The translations under genes were made by a program, and so were the position numbers. The notes beneath the pieces were generated by a model, which saw only the letters and a program-made list of their open reading frames with translations, was not told where the DNA came from and made no database searches. From Candidatus Zixiibacteriota bacterium (GTDB lineage: Bacteria > Zixibacteria > MSB-5A5 > WJJR01 > JAJRUJ01), in assembly GCA_020051695.1 (NCBI GenBank), contig JAGVQM010000026.1:42329-106328 (forward strand): DNA of 64,000 bases, in the 5' to 3' direction. Shown here one piece after another: positions 25,858 through 33,114 of the stretch; the stretch's first letter is position 1; each line of letters starts with the position of its first letter.

Positions 25858-26751
25858 CTACGTACCCGACGCGGGTTTCACCCAGGAAGATACTATGCCA
25901 AAGGAAATGTCCATCGATTGCAGCGAAACTCGGCCGCCACTGAAACGTACTGTGTGACAATCGGTTAGGACATCTCGAACATTATTTCGGGTTTCCTCGT
26001 CCACGCCCTGCTCCTGCAGGAAGCCGGCCACTTCCGACGGGGTTTTGCCGATTAAGCGGCGGCCGATTCGCGCTTCCCACAGCCCGAGGGCGATTTTTTC
26101 CAGATCGGCGTAAAATTGCTCACAACGATCTTCGCGTTTAAGCGCCCGGAGATCGTCAAGCAGTTCGGCCGCCTGCTGCTCGGGTGTTTTATGCAGCTTT
26201 TTGCTGCGCTGTGCCAAACGATGCCGCTGGAAAAGTCGAAATCCCAGATAAGCAAAAGCCCCGGCGAGGAACAGCCCGAGCAGATAGGGCCATAATCTGC
26301 CGAAATCGAAGGGCGGCGCGGGCGCCGGGCCGATCGTCAGCAGCATCGGTGAACCAGAAACCGAATCGATTACTTCAGTCTCGGTGTTGGTGTAGACCAC
26401 GACCGGCGGCACAACTTCGGTCGAACCAGGAGTGATGCACACTAAATTAAACAGCCACACTTTTTCAGAGGTGAAAGCGCCTTCATCCAACTGCGCCCCG
26501 CCATGGGTGCTTTGGCCGGCTAGGCGTAAATGCGGATTCAAGATCGGGTGGGGTGTGGCGAAACGGTATTGCTCCTCCCCACCATCCCAGCGAGCGGTCA
26601 GCCGCAGGGTGAGCGTGTCGGTGGCGCGCAGGGAGGTCGCCGAAAGCTCGCTGGAAACCTGTATTGAGGCCTCGGCGGACAGGCCAGGCGCGGATACGGC
26701 CAGCGCGGCCCCCAAAAACGCCACTGCCCAAATGTGCCCCCGCGATCTCAT
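25858..26751 (-). CDS. BatD-like protein 3: Ig-like domain, TM helix, helical tail
   Basis: 297 aa. Signal peptide (WAVAFLGAALAVSAPGLSA), then one beta-sandwich (SIQVSSELSATSLRATDTLT, later FNLVCITPGSTEVVPPVVV). A transmembrane helix (LWPYLLGLFLAGAFAYLGF, ~168-187) and a basic stretch precede a helical cytoplasmic tail (LLDDLRALKREDRCEQFYAD, then LEKIALGLWEARIGRRL, then VLTDCHTVRFSGGRVS). The layout is the same as the 321-aa protein at 21708 and the end of BatD. It is the first gene of the Bat operon. No ribosome-binding site is visible before the ATG, so the start is uncertain. Confidence 0.65.
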   Translation of the reverse strand: MRSRGHIWAVAFLGAALAVSAPGLSAEASIQVSSELSATSLRATDTLTLRLTARWDGGEEQYRFATPHPILNPHLRLAGQSTHGGAQLDEGAFTSEKVWLFNLVCITPGSTEVVPPVVVYTNTETEVIDSVSGSPMLLTIGPAPAPPFDFGRLWPYLLGLFLAGAFAYLGFRLFQRHRLAQRSKKLHKTPEQQAAELLDDLRALKREDRCEQFYADLEKIALGLWEARIGRRLIGKTPSEVAGFLQEQGVDEETRNNVRDVLTDCHTVRFSGGRVSLQSMDISFGIVSSWVKPASGT

Positions 26752-27202
26752 CGGAGGTGAAAATTAACTTATTGCGGGCCGGGGTCAAGAGGAATGTCGG
26801 CAACTCGTGCGGTAAAAAGTGATTGACTCCCGGCAGCCAAATATTGAATGCGGGTTAACCCTTGGGCTGACCAAGCCCGGCGATTAAATCCGTCAGCCTA
26901 AAGGCTGACCGGCACAAAAAGTGATTGACTCCCGATGGCCGGATTGCATGGTTAATGCTACGATCTCTGGTAAGGGATTGGGAATTCGAAAACCCGGAAC
27001 ATGTCGGGGGTGGGCGGCTGGTTCGTCGCGGCAGATTTTTGGGAAATGAAATCATTTGTGGCCGGTCCGCCATGGGCGGATCCACATCTGCCGCATTGCT
27101 GCTCTGAATTACTATCGTCTATTCTGGGGCACATGTGGACATGGGCCGCCCACGAAAACAAGATCGTACATGATAGCCGGATAAAACGGAGATGAATACT
27201 CG
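26752..27202. other. divergent intergenic region with repeats
   Basis: 451 bases between the minus Bat operon and the plus TPR gene. It holds a 19-base direct repeat (see the next entry), a perfect hairpin GTCAGCC-TAAA-GGCTGAC (26892-26909) and a smaller CTTGG/CCAAG one. None has a T tail, so they are not terminators. I found no convincing promoter in it. No ORF here looks real. Confidence 0.6.
26814..26934. repeat. 19-bp direct repeats flanking hairpins
   Basis: AAAAAGTGATTGACTCCCG occurs exactly at 26814-26832 and 26916-26934, spaced 83 bases. Between them are the hairpins noted above. They may be ends or target duplications of a small repeat element next to the accessory island. Confidence 0.6.
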
Positions 27203-28783
27203 ATGAGAGTCATGCGGACAATGGCAATGATGGCGCTCCTTTCACTTTTTGCCGCGCCGGTGTTTGCGCAAGGCGCAGGCATTGAATGGGACGTACTCAA
27301 TGAGGAAGTGATGGAGCTCTATCGCACGGGAAAGTACGACCGCGCGGTGGTCGTAGCGAAGAAGGCGCTGGAGGTGGCCGAAAAGGCGGTTGGCCCCGAC
27401 CATACTGATGTGGCCACAAGTCTGCACAACCTCGCGTTGCTATACGATAGCCAGGGCCAGTATGTGCAGGCCGAGCCGCTGTACCAGCGCTCGCTGGCGA
27501 TCCGAGAAAAGGCCCTCGGCCCCGATCATCCCGCTGTGGCCACAAGTCTGAATAACCTCGCATTACTATACCATGACCAGGGCCAATACGCGTCGGCCGA
27601 ACCGCTGTACCAGCGCTCGCTGGCGATCTGGGAAAAGGCCCTCGGCCCCGATCATCCCGATGTGGCCACAAGTCTGAATAACCTCGCATTACTATACCAT
27701 GACCAGGGCGAGTGCGCGCTGGCCGAGCCGCTGTACCAGCGCTCGGTGGCGATCACCGAAAAGGCCCTCGGCCCCGATCATCCCGACGTGGCCACAAGTC
27801 TGAACAACCTCGCATTACTATACCATGACCAGAGCCAATACGCGCGCGCCGAGCCGCTGTACCAGCGTTCACTGGCGATCACCGAAAAGGCCCTCGGCCC
27901 CGATCATCCCGATGTGGCCGCGAGCCTGAACAACATTGCAGGACTATACAGAGCCCAAGGCCAGTATGCGCAGGCCGCGCCACTCTACCAGCGTTCGCTG
28001 GCGATTGCAGAGAAATCCCTCGGCCCGGATCATCCCAATGTGGCCACAAGTCTGAATAACCTCGCATTACTATACCATGACCAGGGCCAATACGCGCAAG
28101 CCGAGCCGCTGTACCAGCGTTCGCTGGCGATCTGGGAGAAGGCCCTCGGCCCCGATCATCCCGCTGTGGCCACATCTCTGAATAACCTCGCATTACTATA
28201 CCATGCCCAGAGCCAATACGCGCAAGCCGAGCCGTTGTACCAGCGTTCGCTGGCGATCTGGGAGAAGGCCCTCGGCCCCGATCATCCCGATGTGGCCTTA
28301 TGTCTGAATAACCTGGCGGAACTATACAGAGACCAGGGCGAGTACGCGCAAGCCGAGCCGCTGTACCAGCGCTCGCTGGCAATCGAGGAAAAGGCCCTCG
28401 GCCCCGATCATCCCGATGTGGCCACATCTCTGAATAACCTCGCATCACTACTATACCATGACCAGGGCCAATACGAGCAGGCCGAGCCGCTGTACCAGCG
28501 CTCGCTGGCGATCCGGGAGAAGGCCCTCGGCCCCGATCATCCCGATGTGGCCGCATGTCTGAATAACCTCGCATCACCATACCATGACCAGGGCCAATAC
28601 GCGCAGGCCGAGCCGCTGTACCAGCGCTCGCTGGCGATCTGGGAGAAGGCCCTCGGCCCCGATCATCCCGATGTGGCCACAAGTCTGGAGAATTTGGCAG
28701 CCCTATATCGGGCTACTGACCGGAACGAAGAAGCGGAGAAGTTGGAACAACGGGCGGCAAGCATCAGAGCTATCCGACGATGA
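27203..28783 (+). CDS. secreted TPR protein with eleven near-identical 42-aa repeats
   Basis: 526 aa. Signal peptide (MAMMALLSLFAAPVFAQG). From ~residue 57 to ~510 it is kinesin-light-chain-like TPR (TPR_10/TPR_12) sequence, with the unit NLALLYHDQGQYAQAEPLYQ then RSLAIWEKALGPDHPDVATS. I count eleven copies by the GPDHP core. The 126-bp DNA units are nearly identical, a mark of recent expansion or gene conversion. One unit has an extra codon (NLASLLYHDQ). It ends with a degenerate repeat and a charged helix. It presumably binds protein and is exported. Neighbours are unrelated, so the partner is unknown. Confidence 0.88.
   Translation: MRVMRTMAMMALLSLFAAPVFAQGAGIEWDVLNEEVMELYRTGKYDRAVVVAKKALEVAEKAVGPDHTDVATSLHNLALLYDSQGQYVQAEPLYQRSLAIREKALGPDHPAVATSLNNLALLYHDQGQYASAEPLYQRSLAIWEKALGPDHPDVATSLNNLALLYHDQGECALAEPLYQRSVAITEKALGPDHPDVATSLNNLALLYHDQSQYARAEPLYQRSLAITEKALGPDHPDVAASLNNIAGLYRAQGQYAQAAPLYQRSLAIAEKSLGPDHPNVATSLNNLALLYHDQGQYAQAEPLYQRSLAIWEKALGPDHPAVATSLNNLALLYHAQSQYAQAEPLYQRSLAIWEKALGPDHPDVALCLNNLAELYRDQGEYAQAEPLYQRSLAIEEKALGPDHPDVATSLNNLASLLYHDQGQYEQAEPLYQRSLAIREKALGPDHPDVAACLNNLASPYHDQGQYAQAEPLYQRSLAIWEKALGPDHPDVATSLENLAALYRATDRNEEAEKLEQRAASIRAIRR
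27371..28745 (+). repeat. tandem 126-bp repeats inside the TPR gene
   Basis: Eleven 126-bp units (one with a 3-bp insertion near 28449) share long identical blocks such as CTCGGCCCCGATCATCCCGA and CTCGCATTACTATACCATGA. Copy number could vary between strains, and the region is prone to misassembly. Confidence 0.85.
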
Positions 28784-28941
28784 CGGAAACAGGCAGGGGT
28801 GCCCCCGAGAAGTGGACAAAGTCCAGTTCTCAAATCTGAGCCAACAGAACTCAACATCCATGCATCGATGATGCCGGGAGCGATGGATTTGATTCGGTCA
28901 CCTGGGAGGGCTACCAGTCCTCATACGGGAGGTTTTCGTGA
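28784..28941 (+). pseudogene. possible 3' remnant of a gene before the orphan ORF
   Basis: A short open frame (from about 28855) reads DDAGSDGFDSVTWEGYQSSY and ends in a TGA (28939-28941) that overlaps the GTG start of the next gene, as in coupled operons. A stop only ~27 codons upstream cuts it off, so it may be the tail of a broken gene. It also holds a hairpin TGGAC-AAA-GTCCA. Evidence is weak. Confidence 0.25.
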
Positions 28942-29594
28942 ACGCATCTTTTTTAGAAAAACCGAGAGATGTCACAGCAGGCTGGCACTATCTGCAAACG
29001 AAGGCATGGCTTGAATATGACAATGGAAGAAATCTGGATAACGTATTAGTCTATGCGAGTTTCGAATTGCGGATGGCCATAGAGCGATATTGGTTTCGAT
29101 TGCTCGCATTATTGGCCGGAGGCAAAATCGGGCCAGAACAAGAAAAAAGATGTAAAACAAAAGACGGACTTCTTTCGGAAATAAAAAAGGAAGAGCCGAA
29201 TATAAGAAAACGAATTGAGTTTTCCAACGCGGCCCTTGCTGCCTATCCGTTCATTCCCAAACATCCTGCTGTTGATATGAAGTTTTTAATTCGGTCCTGG
29301 AATGATCTTAGCCAATACTGCCATAAATATCTCAGGCCAACCAGTAGCTGGGATTCACAAAATAGGGAATTTCAGCGGAATGGTTTTATGGAGCTTAAGA
29401 AAGTGTTCGATTACATGACATCACTTCTGTATCCAAATGTCGCCGCATTGCTTTCCAGAGATGATCTCGCGCCAGAGATTGGAGATCTGCTTGACAAGTA
29501 TATGGCAGACGAAATTTCTTTGGGGCAAGTTGAAAGACGATTGGATCTCATGGAACCCATCTTAAGTCAGCGCTATAGATTCAAACCTGATTGA
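28938..29594 (+). CDS. AT-richer hypothetical protein
   Basis: 218 aa, GTG start with GGGAGG five bases upstream. I do not recognise it. It is helical and charged, with no signal peptide or membrane segment. Early residues (LVYASFELRMAIERYWFRLL) and the following KRCKTKDGLLSEIKKEE resemble HEPN-type helical proteins, but I cannot name the RxxxxH motif with confidence. Base composition is clearly AT-richer than the flanking genes, and it sits in an island bounded by repeats, both signs of transfer. Its start overlaps the stop of a possible gene remnant. It converges on the UbiA gene. Confidence 0.6.
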   Translation: MNASFLEKPRDVTAGWHYLQTKAWLEYDNGRNLDNVLVYASFELRMAIERYWFRLLALLAGGKIGPEQEKRCKTKDGLLSEIKKEEPNIRKRIEFSNAALAAYPFIPKHPAVDMKFLIRSWNDLSQYCHKYLRPTSSWDSQNREFQRNGFMELKKVFDYMTSLLYPNVAALLSRDDLAPEIGDLLDKYMADEISLGQVERRLDLMEPILSQRYRFKPD

Positions 29595-29642
29595 TGGGCC
29601 ACGCGTCGACCCACGGTCTGCCACGGCGGGTGGGGTACCGTG

Positions 29643-29707
29643 TGGCTGGTGTACGTCTCGTGCACCAGCCATAATCACACTGGACCCCGGCCTGCGCCGG
29701 GGTGACA
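29643..29707. repeat. two-hairpin REP-like repeat between convergent genes
   Basis: The first hairpin is a 13-bp stem TGGCTGGTGTACG/CGTGCACCAGCCA (29643-29671) with one G-T pair. The second is ACCCCGGC-CTGC-GCCGGGGT (29684-29703), followed by GACA. The second is the same element as 3081-3104, with base changes on both sides of the stem that keep it paired. It may also serve as a bidirectional transcription stop. Confidence 0.75.
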
Positions 29708-29714
29708 TATATTG

Positions 29715-30557
29715 TCATGGCGCTGCAAGCCAGAGCAGCACTATCCCAACGACCATCATTGCCTTGGTTATCTCGGCCCATTTGCCGGCCTCATGGGGAG
29801 TTGGTTTGCGCCAGAGTTGCAGGCACGCTATTGTAGAAGGAATGGCAATTAGAGCGATAATGCCCCACAGATATATTGCATTTAACCATAGCAGGATAGC
29901 TGGTATTATTGAGAAAAGTGCGATGAACGACAAATATACACCACTCAGTCGCGTGGCGGCAGTAATGCCCAGGACGATGGGGACGGTCCGCGCACCGGCC
30001 GCGCGATCGCCCGTGACATCCTGAATATCTTTAAGCAGTTCACGCGCGAGATGAAACGCGGCCGCCAGCGCAAACCCCAGCCAGAGGATGCGCCAGTGTC
30101 CCGGCGCCGGTTCGGCGATGATCCCGCCATACACCACCGGCAGCCCCCCGGCAATCGCCACCATGATGTTACCGATCAACAAGCGCCGTTTCGCCCAGCG
30201 ATTGTAAATGACCAGCCAGACTGCCACGCCGCCGGCAACGATCAACGCGCCCTTGCCGCACACCCCGGCTGACAGCAACCCGATGGTCAATACAATCAGC
30301 GAGAAAAAAAACGCGGCGCGCAACGAAACGCGGCCCGAGACCAGCGGCCGGCCGGGCCGGTTAATGCGATCGATGGCCACGTCGCTGATGTCATTGTCGA
30401 TGTTGGCAAAGGCGGCAATGAGCATGGCCGAGATTGGCCCGAAGATGCATAAAAACCAGGCAGCTTCTCCCCCTCCCAGGGACATTCCGATAGCCACCGC
30501 CGCCCCGGTGATCAGCGCATTCAGCGGCCTGGTCAGGTGCGCTAATCCGACAAACAT
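29715..30557 (-). CDS. UbiA-family prenyltransferase, DGGGP-synthase-like
   Basis: 280 aa, about eight membrane helices. First Asp-rich motif NIDNDISDVAIDRINRPGRP (~51-70), second DIQDVTGDRAAGARTVP (~167-183). The INRPxRPLxSGxxS run after motif one and the KDIxDxxGDxxxGxxTxP form of motif two match digeranylgeranylglyceryl phosphate synthase, which adds the second geranylgeranyl chain in archaeal ether lipids, better than MenA or UbiA. Chlorophyll-synthase-like and homogentisate types are alternatives. It is followed (upstream on this strand) by a HAD phosphatase 51 bases away. No GGGP synthase is in the window. The family is sure; the substrate is inference. Confidence 0.85.
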   Translation of the reverse strand: MFVGLAHLTRPLNALITGAAVAIGMSLGGGEAAWFLCIFGPISAMLIAAFANIDNDISDVAIDRINRPGRPLVSGRVSLRAAFFFSLIVLTIGLLSAGVCGKGALIVAGGVAVWLVIYNRWAKRRLLIGNIMVAIAGGLPVVYGGIIAEPAPGHWRILWLGFALAAAFHLARELLKDIQDVTGDRAAGARTVPIVLGITAATRLSGVYLSFIALFSIIPAILLWLNAIYLWGIIALIAIPSTIACLQLWRKPTPHEAGKWAEITKAMMVVGIVLLWLAAP

Positions 30558-30608
30558 GCAACTATGGCCCCTATTGGATATCCCTTTCGGGAGATGATAT
30601 TCATCCGG

Positions 30609-31319
30609 TCACTCCCGCAACACCAGCCGGGCGACTGCGCTGAGGGCGCCGATTTCAAAATCCGGTTTATGTGAACCGGGTTTCAGCCGGACACCCTCGG
30701 GATTATACCAGCATGTTTTCATCCCGGCCGCGCGCGCCCCCAGAACATCGTCCTCATACGAATCGCCGACATACAGGCATTCCACGGGAGTCAGACCCAG
30801 CTTGCAAGCGGCCTGCTGGAATATTTTCGGGTGCGGCTTGCGGAAACCGGCCTGAGCAGAAAACGTCAGACAATCGAAAAAACCGGCGAACCCCAGACTT
30901 TCCAGTTTGGCCTGCTGCATGTCGGCGAAGCCGTTGGAAACAAGGCCCAGCGGATATTTGTGGACCAATTCGGCCAGTAGTTGTTTGGCGCCGCTCACCG
31001 GCCGGCCGACAAGAGGGTACTGCCGATTATATTCGTCGGCGACAAGCTGCGCGGAATCCGGCGGCAAATTCAACAACCGCAAAAAGGCCGCGCTGCGGCC
31101 CAGCCGGACTTCGTCCTCTGTCGCCCCCTGATTAAAGATATCAAGACCCTGCCGGTCGGAAAGATAGAAGGCGTTGGCAATCTCCCGCCGGTCGAGCCCG
31201 GCAAAAAGTCCCGGCAATTCACGTAGAATGCCATCAAGCACTGCCGGTTGCGTCCGTTGCCGGTCGAACAGGGTGTCATCCAGATCGAAAAGCACTGCCG
31301 CTATTTTTTCAGAATGCAT
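30609..31319 (-). CDS. HAD-superfamily hydrolase, YjjG-like
   Basis: 236 aa from the ATG at 31319, which has GAGG 7 bases upstream; the open frame extends further without such a site. HAD motifs: I VLFDLDDTLFD (nucleophile Asp), II GLVSNG, III RKPHPKIF (Lys), IV VGDSYEDDVLGARAAG. The cap domain between motifs I and II is helical, type C1, as in YjjG 5'-nucleotidase and phosphoglycolate phosphatases. It is a small-molecule phosphatase of unknown substrate. It is located between the UbiA gene and the outer-membrane operon; the order hints at, but does not prove, a link with prenyl-phosphate metabolism. Confidence 0.88.
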   Translation of the reverse strand: MHSEKIAAVLFDLDDTLFDRQRTQPAVLDGILRELPGLFAGLDRREIANAFYLSDRQGLDIFNQGATEDEVRLGRSAAFLRLLNLPPDSAQLVADEYNRQYPLVGRPVSGAKQLLAELVHKYPLGLVSNGFADMQQAKLESLGFAGFFDCLTFSAQAGFRKPHPKIFQQAACKLGLTPVECLYVGDSYEDDVLGARAAGMKTCWYNPEGVRLKPGSHKPDFEIGALSAVARLVLRE

Positions 31320-31377
31320 ACAATTCCTCTCATCGTGCACAAAGTATAGCTGATGCCGTGAGACAATCCCAGTCAAA

Positions 31378-33114
31378 TCACCACCCACGCAGCCAGCGCA
31401 AATAGATTACACCATCGCCGGCAGTTGCCTGCTCCGGCCAGCCGATTTCCAGCCGCGTCCGCCCCAGATAATTGTACGTTTCCAGGCCCAGCCCGTACGC
31501 AGCGAGACGGCGCCAGGTCCGCTTGTCGTTTTCCGGCAGGAACCTCTGATAATACGCCAGATCGATAAAGCCAAATGCACCAAAATATTGCGCCGGCCGC
31601 AGCCCGGCCTCGAGAGAAAGCAGGACATATCCTCGTGCAGAAATCGACTGTTCCGCGAGACCACGGACTGTCTCCGGCCCGCCGAGGAACAACTCATCAC
31701 CCCAATTGAGCTCGGGATTTCGGCCCAGCCAGCTTTTTGATGACAACTTTGGCCGCAGTTGAATTCCCTGAATACAATTGAATGCGCGGCCGGCCATGCC
31801 CGACACGCGGTACCTTCGGGAAGAGACGACCGTCTCGGTTGTGCCGCGATTAACGAATGTCCGACGCAATGAGCCGGTAATCTCCACCTGCCATAATGTT
31901 CCGGACGGCTGGTCCTGAAAGCCGAGCGAGCCGGCCGCCACAGAAAGATCATAGCTGCGTGCCGGAGCAAGACCGGACGATCCCCCCAAAGGAGTAATCC
32001 TCGTCCAGCCCAACTCCATACTGAGCCGAGTTCGGCGGTGGACCGCGAGGGTCATCCCGACCGTGGCCGCAAAACGATCATACGCCGTATTTTGCCGTGA
32101 TTGTACCAACCCGGCGCTCACCCCGAGTCTGCGGGTGATCAAATGAGGGTCCGCGAATTCCAACAACGATTCGGATGACCGTTCGTTCGGGCGCGAGACT
32201 ACCAAACCCAGATGGCGTCCTCTGCCGAAGGGATTATCCACGGTTAGTCGAATGCTGCCGCGCAAGCCCTGTTCCCCGCCCCTGCCGGAGGCCAGGCCGA
32301 TCCCGCCGTCGGCGACCACCGCCGGCAGCTCGGCCAGAGGGACCTCCACCGTGACCAGAGTGTCGGCATGATGTTCGATAATGCGCGGTTCGGCCGCCGG
32401 GCGCAAATATTCGAGTTCTGCTATTTTCCCTTTCAGCCGGGTTTGGGTCTCGCGGTCCCAGATCGCGCCGGTGGCCAGGCCCAGAGTCTCGCGAATATAC
32501 GCAGTGTCGGTGCGTCCCAGCCCGGTGATCCGCCAATATCCGACGCGTACCGGCGGACCGGGGTCAATCTCCAGCGAAAAATTCAGTGTGTTTCCCTGTC
32601 GCTTGAAATCGACGGGGGAAATTTGCACCACCGGATACCCGTCGGCGGCAATTTCCTCAACGATGCGGCGAATACCCCGATCGATATTCTCTCGCGAGGC
32701 AATACCCGAAAGGATTTCATTTATTGCTGTTTCGTCCACCGCACCGGCATAATCCGCGATGAACTGCGCTTGAATCTTGCCCAGTGTCACCGCCGGACCT
32801 TCATCGATACGCGCAATAAGCTCGGAAGTCAACGAATCATGATCGATGACAACCCGCGCATCATAGTAGCCGGCTTCACGATAATGCGCGCCAAGCTGCT
32901 CGGCCATCCGTGACGGCGATTGCGCACCGGTCTCGGCCAGCCACTGTTGAATCCTTGCCGCCGAAACAGCGTGGTTCCCCTCCAGATAAATTTGTCCGCA
33001 GGCAGTTGAACCGGCAAGAGAAACGACGACCAATACCACAGCAACCACGCAGTTGATACCCTGTCCGGCAATATGCAGCTTTTTAAACATCATGATGGTC
33101 TCGTTGGTCGCCAT
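31378..33114 (-). CDS. Omp85/BamA-like outer-membrane barrel with POTRA domains
   Basis: 578 aa. Signal region VVAVVLVVVSLAGSTACG. POTRA-like repeats occupy ~40-270: IYLEGNHAVSAARIQQWLAE, YREAGYYDARVVI, VRVGYWRITGLGRTDTAYIR. The barrel follows from ~280, with amphipathic strands and the typical FLGGPETVRGL (xGGxxxVRGY of Omp85 proteins), and ends in YLRWLRGW with a C-terminal aromatic. It is about 200 residues shorter than BamA, closer to TamA or two-partner transporters. The start overlaps the stop of the upstream 1123-aa barrel gene by one base (TAATG), so the two are coupled and may work together. Confidence 0.85.
   Translation of the reverse strand: MATNETIMMFKKLHIAGQGINCVVAVVLVVVSLAGSTACGQIYLEGNHAVSAARIQQWLAETGAQSPSRMAEQLGAHYREAGYYDARVVIDHDSLTSELIARIDEGPAVTLGKIQAQFIADYAGAVDETAINEILSGIASRENIDRGIRRIVEEIAADGYPVVQISPVDFKRQGNTLNFSLEIDPGPPVRVGYWRITGLGRTDTAYIRETLGLATGAIWDRETQTRLKGKIAELEYLRPAAEPRIIEHHADTLVTVEVPLAELPAVVADGGIGLASGRGGEQGLRGSIRLTVDNPFGRGRHLGLVVSRPNERSSESLLEFADPHLITRRLGVSAGLVQSRQNTAYDRFAATVGMTLAVHRRTRLSMELGWTRITPLGGSSGLAPARSYDLSVAAGSLGFQDQPSGTLWQVEITGSLRRTFVNRGTTETVVSSRRYRVSGMAGRAFNCIQGIQLRPKLSSKSWLGRNPELNWGDELFLGGPETVRGLAEQSISARGYVLLSLEAGLRPAQYFGAFGFIDLAYYQRFLPENDKRTWRRLAAYGLGLETYNYLGRTRLEIGWPEQATAGDGVIYLRWLRGW

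Noticed and set aside
27879..28682. 267-codon antisense ORF across the TPR repeats
   Set aside because: It is the reverse frame of near-identical repeats; the plus frame has signal peptide and TPR motifs.
27371..28745. Repeat array as a CRISPR
   Set aside because: Units are 126 bp, contiguous, in frame and coding; there are no spacers and no cas genes.
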